Positions 32,266 through 40,361 of a stretch of DNA of 64,000 nucleotides are shown here, piece by piece. Numbering within the stretch: position 1 is the stretch's first letter; each line of letters begins with the position of its first letter. This DNA comes from CAWIJJ01 sp963836405. Its GTDB lineage: Bacteria; Acidobacteriota; Terriglobia; Bryobacterales; Bryobacteraceae. The notes beneath the pieces were generated by a model. That model ran no database searches and had not been told where the DNA came from. It saw nothing but the letters and a program-made list of their open reading frames with translations. The position numbers and the translations under genes were made by a program. Location: positions 186,001 to 250,000 of the forward strand of contig CAWIJL010000007.1 in NCBI GenBank assembly GCA_963836405.1, in the 5' to 3' direction.

Positions 32266-33231
32266 CTACCGGCTTACTGAGGCAGGCTGTTCGCCCTGTC
32301 CGGGCAACCCGCCAACCGCAGCCAGCCCGCCCACCGTTGCCGCTGCCGCCACTCCGCCGATGACCACTATCGTCGCTGTCGAGCCGGACGACGCGCCAGC
32401 TCCAGCCGCCGCAGCACCCTTGCCGCCGGTGGTCGCGCCCGTAGTGCCCACCTCCGCCGCTGCCGCGCCTAGTTTCTTAGCGGACGTCGCGCAACCGCCC
32501 CTGGAGATCCGCTTAACGCCCGCCACCTGAACCGACTGGGACGCCGGAGGCGCGGGAGTCCGGTTCTCCGCAGTCCCGATGATTTCGACACGATTGCCCA
32601 ACTCACCCGCGAGATTTTCGCCCCGCACCTCGAGAACGACATTGGTCACCTGTTCGGCCAGCAAAAATCGGCCCTGCTTCTCGACCAGGCAGCCAGCCGC
32701 ACGTGTGGGCGCCGCTGCGCCGGCTTCCTGCGGCTCGAAATCAAGGCTGCGTCCGCCCTCGATATTCGCCACCACGACACCAGCTGCGTTGGCCACCTGC
32801 ACGCCGCCTCGCAACGCGGCCACAGTCACTCGTCGGCCAGGCTCCAACCGGATGCGAGCTATCGTACCCGCCGCTGCGGGCGCGATTCGTAAGGTCTGCG
32901 CCTCCACCTCATAGCCCGTTCCTCCCTCCAACTGGCCATCGCCAGACTGGAGAACCAGCCTGCTGCCGTAGATTTGGGCCTTGGTCCGGGCGCCCAGCCG
33001 CATCCGCACACCGCCCCCGATCTGCAACTGCGAAACGGCGCTGCCAGTGCTGACCGTGCTTCCTTCGAAAATCGTCGAACTGCCACTCACACTGGCGCCG
33101 TCAACCTTAAAGTGACCGTCTGCGACGGCCATTCCAATTGCGGCTCCTGCAGCCCAACTTAGCCCCGCCGCCCCCACCAGCGCCAAGACCGCTCGTCCAA
33201 GTCGTCCAAATGTAGTTCGCGTGTTGTTCAT
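32266..33231 (-). CDS. FecR-domain-like secreted protein
   Basis: A 321-aa protein with an N-terminal signal or anchor (LGRAVLALVGAAGLSWAAGAA). The body is FecR-like beta sheet: VSGSSTIFEGSTVSTG, LQIGGGVRMRLGARTKAQIYG, VTVAALRGGVQVANAAGVVVA. The C terminus is Ala/Gly-rich with a hydrophobic segment (ATIVVIGGVAAAATVGGLAAVGG), as in acidobacterial FecR-like envelope proteins. No sigma factor or TonB receptor is adjacent, so it is probably a structural envelope protein rather than a FecR signal transducer. It has its own terminator. Confidence 0.75.
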   Translation of the reverse strand: MNNTRTTFGRLGRAVLALVGAAGLSWAAGAAIGMAVADGHFKVDGASVSGSSTIFEGSTVSTGSAVSQLQIGGGVRMRLGARTKAQIYGSRLVLQSGDGQLEGGTGYEVEAQTLRIAPAAAGTIARIRLEPGRRVTVAALRGGVQVANAAGVVVANIEGGRSLDFEPQEAGAAAPTRAAGCLVEKQGRFLLAEQVTNVVLEVRGENLAGELGNRVEIIGTAENRTPAPPASQSVQVAGVKRISRGGCATSAKKLGAAAAEVGTTGATTGGKGAAAAGAGASSGSTATIVVIGGVAAAATVGGLAAVGGLPGQGEQPASVSR

Positions 33232-33517
33232 AGCTGCTTGTTTTATCGGCGGAACGGGGAAATTCGTGAGACTGTGCAGATAATTTTTGTCCGATCGACT
33301 TGCATCACTGGAACCCAGCCGCGTCTCGCATTACTGTCTCCTTTTCGCCGGGCTCTTATGGAAACCTGCGTTCCAGTCGATATACGGGAGCAGGAACCGT
33401 TGCCGTCATGCTGCATGCCTCGGTGCACTATCCGATGAAGCAGCGTTCGGCTCTGGGGACATGGATTTCGCTTTTCGCCGGAGCGGCATTGGCTTGCCGG
33501 AGAGCGGGGCAGCAAGG

Positions 33518-34489
33518 ATGATGGATCACTACGAAGAACTGGGCTTGAGCCGGACAGCGTCGATCGAGGAGGTTCGCCAGTCATACAAACGGCTGGTTCG
33601 CCTGCTGCACCCGGATCATTGCCGGGACGCGGCCTCCCGCCGGCTCGCCGAGATCCAGACGAAGCGACTCAACGGCATTCTGGCCGTCCTGACCCACCCG
33701 AAACGGCGGCGAGAATACGATCGCAGCCTGGAGACCGCGCCGCAGCAGCAGATGAATCCATGGCGGCCGAAGCGAACCGGTGCGCCGGAGTGGTTCTGGC
33801 CTGCCCTGGGCCTGATTCTGCTGGTCAGCCTTGCCTATCTCTTCGCACCCGAGCGTACCCGAACCGAGCCTGCTCCGGTGCTGGCGCAGCAATCGGCCGC
33901 ACCGCCGGAAAGCACCGTTGTAGCCCGAGCCCGAAAACGGAAAAAAACAGCAAAGGTTGCCGACGGCCGGAAGGAATCTCCGCCCCCACCTCTCCCGTCC
34001 GGGCGCACCCCGCCGGACCTGATCCTGCCGGAGCCTCCGTCCGCGGGCGAACTGCTGCCGCCAGCCTCACCGCTGCGCTTATCGTTATCGGAGCCTCCTC
34101 CGCCTTTCTCCGGCAACTGGTTCTTCCTGCCAGCGGCTCACAATGACCGGCCCGGGCTTTACCCCCCCGAGTTTATCGAACTCCACCTGACGGAAGATGC
34201 TGCAGGTTTGCACGGGAGGTATCGTGCCCGGTACAGAGTCTCCGACCAAGCGATCTCGCCGGCCGTTTCTTTCGATTTTTCCGGTCCGCCGCCCCGGGGA
34301 AGCGAGGCCGTCCTTCCGTGGCGCGGGCCGGGCGGCGCGGCCGGAGAGGTAACCCTGCATCTTAAGGGATGTCGTTCGCTCGACATCTCCTGGACGGCAC
34401 GCAGGGCCGGCGATTTAGATCTGATTTCCGGCAAGGCCAGCCTGGTACGCCGGGAACAGCCCGTGCCGCCGAGTTGCGGCGGACCTTAG
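33518..34489 (+). CDS. J-domain membrane protein
   Basis: A 323-aa protein. The N-terminal J domain (residues ~2-70) reads DHYEELGLSRTASIEEVRQSYKRLV with the diagnostic HPD in LLHPDHCRD. A single TM helix follows (~95-113, FWPALGLILLVSLAYLF), then a Pro/Glu/Lys-rich linker and a ~120-residue beta-rich C-terminal domain (FSGNWFFLPAAHND, EFIELHLTEDAAGLHGRY) that would be periplasmic. Type III DnaJ-like proteins recruit Hsp70 to the membrane. The ATG at 33518 (or 33521) follows AAGG; the open frame upstream is unsupported. Convergent with the TIGR03435 gene (4-bp overlap). Confidence 0.82.
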   Translation: MMDHYEELGLSRTASIEEVRQSYKRLVRLLHPDHCRDAASRRLAEIQTKRLNGILAVLTHPKRRREYDRSLETAPQQQMNPWRPKRTGAPEWFWPALGLILLVSLAYLFAPERTRTEPAPVLAQQSAAPPESTVVARARKRKKTAKVADGRKESPPPPLPSGRTPPDLILPEPPSAGELLPPASPLRLSLSEPPPPFSGNWFFLPAAHNDRPGLYPPEFIELHLTEDAAGLHGRYRARYRVSDQAISPAVSFDFSGPPPRGSEAVLPWRGPGGAAGEVTLHLKGCRSLDISWTARRAGDLDLISGKASLVRREQPVPPSCGGP

Positions 34490-35376
34490 TTCTCGGTGGG
34501 TATTTTTTCCACCTTATCGACAACGATCACTTCGGCGGGGGCCTTACGGCTTTCGATTCTGAGGCCCAGCTTTTTGATCGATGCGGCCAGCGACACGCCG
34601 GAAGGCTCTGGCGCCTCCTCGGCCGGCGAGCCATCCGCGCGCCGGTTAGGGACGATCACCCCATGCGCCCGTGCGCCCGCCCGCAACTCCTCTCCCGAGA
34701 CATCGAATTCCAGGTCGTAGCTGTCCGAGAGGCCGGTCATATCGACAACGGGCCTGTCGTAATACCGGCCAATGTAGTTGGCGAATGCCGCCATCGTAAT
34801 CTTCTTCGATTCCACGTGGAGGTTGCCATTCGCCCCGGGCGTGGTCCGGGACGTGCCGTTGGGCCCGATTGAGACCATGGCTCCGCCCCGCCCCAGCGCC
34901 ACTCCGCCGCGAAGTTGGCCGGCCGGAGGGGCAGTCGGATCTTCGCCCGCGGCGGCTGCTTTCAGGTTTGGGCCATCCTTCGCCACAACCAGTGCGTAGA
35001 CGTTGAATTCGCGGGTCTCGCGGTGGACCTGCATGCCGAAACGCTCGGCCAGCAGCGTTTGCAGCATCGCGGGCACCTGCCCGCGCTTGCCGCCCTCCGG
35101 AAGTTTGGCCTGTATATCGTACCGCTCGGTGGCCATCCAGCCCGGACCGGTGACCTGGTGAGGTTTCACCTGGTAGGCGAGAGTAGTCAAATCGAAAAGT
35201 GAGAATTTGGTGATACGCACATTCATCGCGTCGATCGTGACGCCGATCTGTGCCCGGCCGGACTGCACCAAGGCCGGTGTAATCGGTTCGGAAATTTTAA
35301 CGCTCGCGACCTCGAAAGCCGGGGTCTGGGCCCATGCCGCGCATGCCAGCGCGAGGCCGAAGGAGAGTCTCCTCAC
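34486..35376 (-). CDS. TIGR03435-family protein
   Basis: A 296-aa secreted protein of the TIGR03435 family, greatly expanded in Solibacter-like Acidobacteriota and of unknown function. The signal peptide is MRRLSFGLALACAAWA, followed by the family start TPAFEVASVKISEP. Other family features: LTTLAYQVKPHQVTGPGWM, RYDIQAKLPEG, MLQTLLAERFGMQVHRETRE, the NYIGRYYDRPVVDMTGL block and the end LGLRIESRKAPAEVIVVDKVEKI. It stands alone. Family members often accompany M56/BlaR-type sensors, but none is present here. Confidence 0.92.
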   Translation of the reverse strand: MRRLSFGLALACAAWAQTPAFEVASVKISEPITPALVQSGRAQIGVTIDAMNVRITKFSLFDLTTLAYQVKPHQVTGPGWMATERYDIQAKLPEGGKRGQVPAMLQTLLAERFGMQVHRETREFNVYALVVAKDGPNLKAAAAGEDPTAPPAGQLRGGVALGRGGAMVSIGPNGTSRTTPGANGNLHVESKKITMAAFANYIGRYYDRPVVDMTGLSDSYDLEFDVSGEELRAGARAHGVIVPNRRADGSPAEEAPEPSGVSLAASIKKLGLRIESRKAPAEVIVVDKVEKIPTEN

Positions 35377-35430
35377 GTCCTCATTATTACAGGATGGTTG
35401 CGCGGCGCAAGGGTGCTGAATCCGCGCGTC

Positions 35431-36696
35431 TCATCCGCGGCCGGCGGTGATCAGCCGCGCGCCGCGATTGCGCGTGATGTAGTTGTAAACCCACTCGATC
35501 AGCACCAGCAAACGGTTTTCGAACTCCACCAGGTACATGAGATGCACGAACACCCAGAGGAACCATGCCGGAAATCCGCTGATGTGCAAACCGGCGATCA
35601 CCGCCACCGCCTTGTTGCGCCCGATTGTGGCCACATTGCCCTTGTCCACGTAGCGGAAGGCACCGGTTTTCTCTCCGCGCAGTTGAGCGGCAATCGACCG
35701 TGCGACATACCGCCCCTGCTGCATGGCCACCGGCGCCACCCCGGGCAGCGGCTTCTCCCCCTGATGGGTGAAGGTGGCCAGGTCGCCGATGACTCGGATT
35801 TCGGGATGCCCCGGGACGCTCAGGTCCGGCTCCACAATGACGCGCCCCACCTTGTCGAGCGGCGCGCCTGCCCGTTCCGCCAGCACCCGCCCCATCTTCG
35901 AGGCGCGTACGCCGGCCGCCCAGATCACTGTACGCGCCGGAATGCGTTCTTCGCGGCCCGAAATCCCGACCGTCACGCTTTCCGCGTCGATGCTGGTCAC
36001 CATGGCGCCGGTCTTCGGCCGCACGCCCAGACGCAGCAATTGTTTTTCGGCTTTCGCGGACAGATCGTCGGGAAACGGCGGAAGCACGCGGTCCAAGCCT
36101 TCCACCAGGAGGATCTGCGCTTCGGCCGGATTGATGTGGCGGAAATCGTGCCGCAGCGTGTCATTGGCAATTTCGCCCAGCGCCCCGGCCAGTTCGACGC
36201 CCGTCGGCCCGGCGCCCACGATGACAAAGGTCAACCACGCGCGACGCCGGTCCGCGTCCGGCTCCCGCTCCGCGTGTTCGAACGCCATCAAAACGCGGCC
36301 GCGGATGTCGGTCGCATCCTCGATGGTCTTGAGCCCCGGCGCCAGCCGCGCCCATTCGTCGTGACCGAAGTAATGATGCGTCGCCCCGGTGGCAACGATG
36401 AGCGTGTCGTAACCGGCCTCACCGTCCTCCATCCGCACCAGGCGCCGTTCCACGTCGATATCCTTGACGTCCGCGAGAAGAACCCGGGTATTTCGATGGT
36501 TTCGTAGCACGTGGCGCAGCGGAGACGCTATCTCGCCGGGAGAAAGAGCCCCCGTCGCGACCTGGTAGAGAAGGGGCTGAAACAGGTGAAAATTCCGGCG
36601 GTCGATCAGAGTGAGATCTACCGGCACGCGCCCCAGTTCCTTGGCGGCATAAAGCCCCCCGAAGCCGCCGCCGATAATCACTACCCGGTGCGGCAT
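35431..36696 (-). CDS. ndh: Type II NADH dehydrogenase (NDH-2)
   Basis: A 421-aa FAD-dependent, non-proton-pumping NADH:quinone oxidoreductase. The N-terminal dinucleotide fold is VVIIGGGFGGLYAAKEL, then RRNFHLFQPLLYQVATG, the family quinone-side motif. The second nucleotide fold is FVIVGAGPTGVELAGAL, and VIGDLATFTHQGEKPLPGVAPVAMQQG binds the flavin (shown here as VIGDLATF and APVAMQQG). The amphipathic C-terminal tail (LVLIEWVYNYITRNRGARL) anchors it to the membrane. The ATG at 36696 overlaps the M50 protease stop by one base (TGATG). Confidence 0.94.
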   Translation of the reverse strand: MPHRVVIIGGGFGGLYAAKELGRVPVDLTLIDRRNFHLFQPLLYQVATGALSPGEIASPLRHVLRNHRNTRVLLADVKDIDVERRLVRMEDGEAGYDTLIVATGATHHYFGHDEWARLAPGLKTIEDATDIRGRVLMAFEHAEREPDADRRRAWLTFVIVGAGPTGVELAGALGEIANDTLRHDFRHINPAEAQILLVEGLDRVLPPFPDDLSAKAEKQLLRLGVRPKTGAMVTSIDAESVTVGISGREERIPARTVIWAAGVRASKMGRVLAERAGAPLDKVGRVIVEPDLSVPGHPEIRVIGDLATFTHQGEKPLPGVAPVAMQQGRYVARSIAAQLRGEKTGAFRYVDKGNVATIGRNKAVAVIAGLHISGFPAWFLWVFVHLMYLVEFENRLLVLIEWVYNYITRNRGARLITAGRG

Positions 36697-37817
36697 CAGG
36701 CGTGTACTTTGGCCTGCGCCGAGGATGCCTGTTGGAGCAGGATGAATTCGGATAGATTTTCCGAAGTGACCATGCCGCGGAGGTGGCCTTCGTCGTCGAT
36801 CACCAAGGCGCAGCCTTGCGGTCCGGAAACCATCCCGAAAGCCTGGTTGAGGGGCGTACCCGGCGGCACGCGCAGAAAATCGCGGGTCATGGCTCCGGCG
36901 ACATACGCATCCGGACCTTCCGTGACCATCGCGCGCACGAGCGCCGAGCGCGTCAGCAGCCCCACCACCTGCTCCCCCACCACGACCGGAAAATCGTGTT
37001 GCGAAGTGGCCAGCAGCAGGTTGCCCGCATCGCGAATCGACTGGCCGTGGGTGAGCGTGCGAAAGTCCGTGATCATGGCCGCCTCCACCGGATGTCCGGT
37101 AGTCAGAATGCGTCCGCGGGCCGCCGCTCCCTCCTGGAAAGCCCCCAGGTACACGAACATCGCAATGAAGACCAACAGGAAGTTGCCCCCCAGAAGCCCC
37201 GCCAGGCCCATGACGATCGCCAGCATCTGACCAGCCCCGGCAGCGATGCGGGTCGCCTCTTCCTGAGGCCGCCGCAGCGCCAGCACGCCGCGCAAGACCC
37301 GCCCACCGTCCATGGGATAAGCGGGCAGCAGGTTGAACACGAACAGCACCAGATTGCCGATGGCAATTCGCTCGGCCAGGTTGGCGTCGGTGGGCTCCCG
37401 CAGTTGGTCCGGCATTACCAGCCCTCCCGCCATCGCAAGCCAGCCGAACAGAATCCCCGCGATGATCAGATTCACCAGGGGACCAGCGATCGCAATCCAC
37501 AATTCTTCGTGCGCCTTGGGCTCCCGCTCCAGCCGCGACATGCCGCCGATGGGATACATTACGATCTCGCTGGTGCGGATGCCGAAGCGGCGCGCCACCA
37601 GCGCATGCCCAAGCTCGTGCAGGATCACGGAGCCGAACAGGGCGAGGATATACAACGCTGTGGTCGCTCCCGACTGTTTGGCGCCGACGCCGATAAACAG
37701 CAGGAACACCAGCAGGAGAAGAAACGTGAAATGAAGCCTTACCGGCACGCCGAAGACGCGGACCGTACCGATACTACCCGCAGCTGCATTGCGGGCGGGC
37801 TTATCCTCGTTGGGCAT
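36696..37817 (-). CDS. Site-2-type M50 metalloprotease with CBS domains
   Basis: A 373-aa intramembrane protease of the Rv2869/SpoIVFB-like group. TM1 is TFLLLLVFLLFIGVG; the zinc motif HELGH is at residues 67-71; the second site is NLLPAYPMDGG. A tandem CBS pair occupies ~240-365 (MITDFRTLTHGQSIRDAG, FPVVVGEQVVGLLTR and AMTRDFLRVPPGTPL), likely sensing adenine nucleotides. It overlaps the small membrane gene upstream by 17 bp and is coupled to NDH-2 downstream. No substrate (anti-sigma or membrane regulator) is evident beyond the coupled small protein, which is only a candidate. Confidence 0.92.
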   Translation of the reverse strand: MPNEDKPARNAAAGSIGTVRVFGVPVRLHFTFLLLLVFLLFIGVGAKQSGATTALYILALFGSVILHELGHALVARRFGIRTSEIVMYPIGGMSRLEREPKAHEELWIAIAGPLVNLIIAGILFGWLAMAGGLVMPDQLREPTDANLAERIAIGNLVLFVFNLLPAYPMDGGRVLRGVLALRRPQEEATRIAAGAGQMLAIVMGLAGLLGGNFLLVFIAMFVYLGAFQEGAAARGRILTTGHPVEAAMITDFRTLTHGQSIRDAGNLLLATSQHDFPVVVGEQVVGLLTRSALVRAMVTEGPDAYVAGAMTRDFLRVPPGTPLNQAFGMVSGPQGCALVIDDEGHLRGMVTSENLSEFILLQQASSAQAKVHA

Positions 37818-37980
37818 CCACCTGTTGGATGCGGTTTCGCCACATGAAGATTCCCGCGCCGGTCATCGCCAATCCGGCGGCAGCGCTCCACGCGATTTCC
37901 CTGCGATGACGGATCAGTTTGCGATACCGCCACAGGGGTTTCCTGTACTTCCAAGCGAATTTCAATTTTTTTATCGTCAT
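37801..37980 (-). CDS. Small basic membrane protein, 59 aa
   Basis: Unrecognised. The ATG at 37980 overlaps the stop of the WG-repeat gene (ATGA), and the 3' end overlaps the M50 protease start by 17 bp, so it is embedded in a coupled operon and likely real. The N terminus is very basic (TIKKLKFAWKYRKPLWRYRKLIRHRR), shown here in part as KKLKFAWKYRK; one hydrophobic helix follows (AWSAAAGLAMTGAGIFMW). A positive-inside single-span peptide is the best description; it could be a substrate or adaptor of the M50 protease. Confidence 0.65.
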   Translation of the reverse strand: MTIKKLKFAWKYRKPLWRYRKLIRHRREIAWSAAAGLAMTGAGIFMWRNRIQQVDAQRG

Positions 37981-38981
37981 ACGGATGGATTCCAAACCAG
38001 TTTTCCGTCTTTGTTCACGTATCCCCACGCCGAACCGAGCTGCACAGGAGCCAGATTCAGCGAAAACGGACGAGCGTTGTCGAATCGAGGGTCGATCACC
38101 AGCTTCCCGCTCTTATCGATGTACCCCCAATGCTCTCCCAACCGCACCGGTGCGCGGCCGCCGGCAAAGTCGTTCGCGCCGTCGAACTGCGGCTTCACGA
38201 CCATCTTGCCACCTTTGTCGATGAAACCGATCCTACCGCTCCGCGCCACCAGCGCCAAGCCGTCCGAGTACGCGCGCGCCGCATCGAACTGCGGTTTGAC
38301 CACGATCTTACCGCTACGATCGATGTAACCCCATCTGCCCCCGAGGCGAACTGCCGCGCGGCCCTCGTAGAAACTGCTGGCGTCGTCGAACTGCGGTTTG
38401 ATGGCGATCTTACCGTGCGTATCGATATAGCCGTAGCGCCCGCTCGTGCCGACTAGCGCCAGGCCTTCGGAAAAAGGCAAGGCGAAGTCGAACTGCGGCG
38501 CAATCGCCATTTTGCCGTGCTTGTCGATGAATCCTACCTGTGTGGCCTGTCCGGGAATGACGGCCGCGAGGCCGTTCGAGAATTGCGCCGTCATGTTCGG
38601 CGGCACGCGGAATTGGGGCTGGATCGCTATCTTGCCGTGCTTGTCGATGAACCCCCAGGAGTTGGCCATTCGCACCGCCGCGAGCCCTTCACTGAATGGC
38701 GCCCCGGCGTCGAACTGCGGATTCACGGCGAATTTTCCGTGCTCGTCGATATATCCGGCACGGCCGCCTGCCGAAACTACCGCCAAGCCGTCGGAGAACG
38801 TTCCGGCGTTGGCGAATTGCGGCGGGATCTTGAGGTTGCCATCTTTGTCCACATAGCCGGCTCTGCCGTTTTGCCAGATCAAAAACAGTCCACTGAGTTG
38901 CTGCCCCGGCCGTAAGGCCTCTTTGCGGCTGCATCCCGTAGCTGCCAGGGTGGCGAGCAGGACAATCGCACTCCAGCGCAT
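37977..38981 (-). CDS. WG-repeat lipoprotein
   Basis: A 334-aa lipoprotein. The signal peptide ends in a lipobox (LLATLAATGCSRKE), so Cys17 should be lipidated. The rest is about eight WG repeats of ~35 residues with the pattern G-Y/F-I-D-x-x-G-K-x-x-I-x-P-Q-F and F-S-x-G-L-A-x-V, for example WGYIDRSGKIVVKPQFD and GFIDKHGKMAIAPQFD. WG repeats form extracellular beta modules of unknown ligand. First gene of a coupled operon with a small membrane protein, an M50 protease and NDH-2. Confidence 0.92.
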   Translation of the reverse strand: MRWSAIVLLATLAATGCSRKEALRPGQQLSGLFLIWQNGRAGYVDKDGNLKIPPQFANAGTFSDGLAVVSAGGRAGYIDEHGKFAVNPQFDAGAPFSEGLAAVRMANSWGFIDKHGKIAIQPQFRVPPNMTAQFSNGLAAVIPGQATQVGFIDKHGKMAIAPQFDFALPFSEGLALVGTSGRYGYIDTHGKIAIKPQFDDASSFYEGRAAVRLGGRWGYIDRSGKIVVKPQFDAARAYSDGLALVARSGRIGFIDKGGKMVVKPQFDGANDFAGGRAPVRLGEHWGYIDKSGKLVIDPRFDNARPFSLNLAPVQLGSAWGYVNKDGKLVWNPSV

Positions 38982-39061
38982 GTTCCGCCTCCGCCGTTTC
39001 GCGGTGCAGACAGCGCACCATTGTGACGTTCAACCCGAAAACGGTTACAGCGAACCTGCGG

Positions 39062-39405
39062 GAATCCTGCTTACGCAGCCTTTTTGTCGGCCAGGCCGCT
39101 GTCCACGCTCGCTGGGTGAATCGCTCTGGCAAGTCCTACCGCGCGCACCAGCTTGATCAGCAGCCACGAGGGATCGAACTCATACCAGGCCAGCCCGTGA
39201 CGCGCGGAAGTTGGGTGGGCGTGATGGTTGTTGTGCCAGCCTTCCCAAAACGAGAAAATGGCGGCCGACCAGGTGTTGCGCGAATCGTCGCGCGTTTCGA
39301 AGCGGCGCGCAACGCCGTGAGCGCCACGATCGGCACCCAATGATAGTTGTTCAGCCACACGTGGAAGGGGTTCCGGGCGAGATCCGGCGCGAATCGGGAA
39401 TCCCT
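39062..39405 (-). pseudogene. Broken 3' copy of the fatty-acid desaturase gene
   Basis: A direct repeat (offset 337 bp) of the desaturase 3' half. It contains the coding for LNNYHWVPIVALT in one frame and RRFETRDDSRNTW, FWEGWHNNHHAHP, WYEFDPSWLLIKL and SGLADKKAA in another. About 110 bp between these parts is missing compared with the parent, which breaks the frame. It has no start codon or 5' half. It lies directly downstream of the intact gene, ending 80 bp before the WG-repeat gene start. Confidence 0.88.
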
Positions 39406-39407
39406 GC

Positions 39408-40262
39408 TTACGCAGCCTTCTTGTCGGCCAGGCCGCTGTCCACACTCGCCGCGTGAATCGCTCTGGCAAGTCCTACCGCGCGCAGCAGTTTGATCAGCAG
39501 CCACGAGGGATCGAACTCATACCAAGCCAGCCCGTGACGCGCGGAAGTAGGATGGGCATGATGGTTGTTGTGCCAGCCTTCCCCGAAAGAGAAAATGGCG
39601 ACCCACCAGGTGTTGCGCGAATCGTCGCGCGTTTCGAAGCGGCGCACGCCGAACATATGAGTGGCGGAGTTCACTGCCCAGGTAACGTGAAGACCCACAA
39701 TCACGCGCAGGCAGATGCCCCACAGCACCAGCGAAAGGCCGCCCAACGCGTAGAGCAGCACAGTGAGCGCCACGATCGGCACCCAATGATAGTTGTTCAG
39801 CCACACGTAGAAGGGGTGCCGGGCGAGATCCGGCGCGTACTTGGACATCATCCGCGTGTTGTTGTGATTGGTTTCGCCGAACAGGATCCAGCCCATATGC
39901 GACCAGAAAGCCCCGTCGCGCGGCGAGTGCGGGTCGCCCGGCTGGTCCGAAAGCTGATGGTGCACGCGGTGCACGGCCACCCAGAAAATCGGCCCTCCTT
40001 CCAGCGTCAACGCTCCGCAGACCGCGAAGAAGTATTCCAGCCAGCGTGGGACTTTGTAAGACCGGTGCGTGTGAAGCCGGTGGTATCCCATGCTGATACC
40101 TAGCCCGGTGCAGGCGCAATACAAAATCAACGCTGCGGCGAGATTGAACCAGGAAAACGTGAATAGCGCGGCGACGGCGCCAATGTGGAGCACCACAAGA
40201 ACGAGGGTAGTGAACCAGTTCAGTCCGGTACGGTGATTAAAGTAGTAGATTTCGGTGGCCAA
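39408..40262 (-). CDS. Acyl-CoA / fatty-acid delta-9-type desaturase
   Basis: A 284-aa integral membrane di-iron desaturase introducing a double bond into acyl chains. The three histidine boxes are present: HRLHTHRSYK, VHRVHHQLSD and WHNNHHAHPTS, with extra ligands in LNNYHW. Four TM helices flank them (LVVLHIGAVAALFTFSWF, ILYCACTGLGISMG and two later ones). The start is the TTG at 40262, preceded by GGAG at 7 bases. It is shorter than eukaryotic-type enzymes and has no cytochrome b5 domain, as usual for bacterial ones. A broken 3' copy follows. Confidence 0.92.
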   Translation of the reverse strand: MATEIYYFNHRTGLNWFTTLVLVVLHIGAVAALFTFSWFNLAAALILYCACTGLGISMGYHRLHTHRSYKVPRWLEYFFAVCGALTLEGGPIFWVAVHRVHHQLSDQPGDPHSPRDGAFWSHMGWILFGETNHNNTRMMSKYAPDLARHPFYVWLNNYHWVPIVALTVLLYALGGLSLVLWGICLRVIVGLHVTWAVNSATHMFGVRRFETRDDSRNTWWVAIFSFGEGWHNNHHAHPTSARHGLAWYEFDPSWLLIKLLRAVGLARAIHAASVDSGLADKKAA

Positions 40263-40361
40263 ACAGCAACTCCAGATTGGGTCTCTAGTCCCAACCTACC
40301 AAGGCGTAGAGTTGTGTATTGTAAGACTTATGTAATTTCGGAGTACAGCCCCCGGCATCCA

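Noticed and set aside
33300..33380. Inverted repeat ACTGGAAC / GTTCCAGT in the FecR-J-domain spacer
   Set aside because: 8-bp arms with a loop of more than 50 bp and no other support for a regulatory RNA; could be chance.
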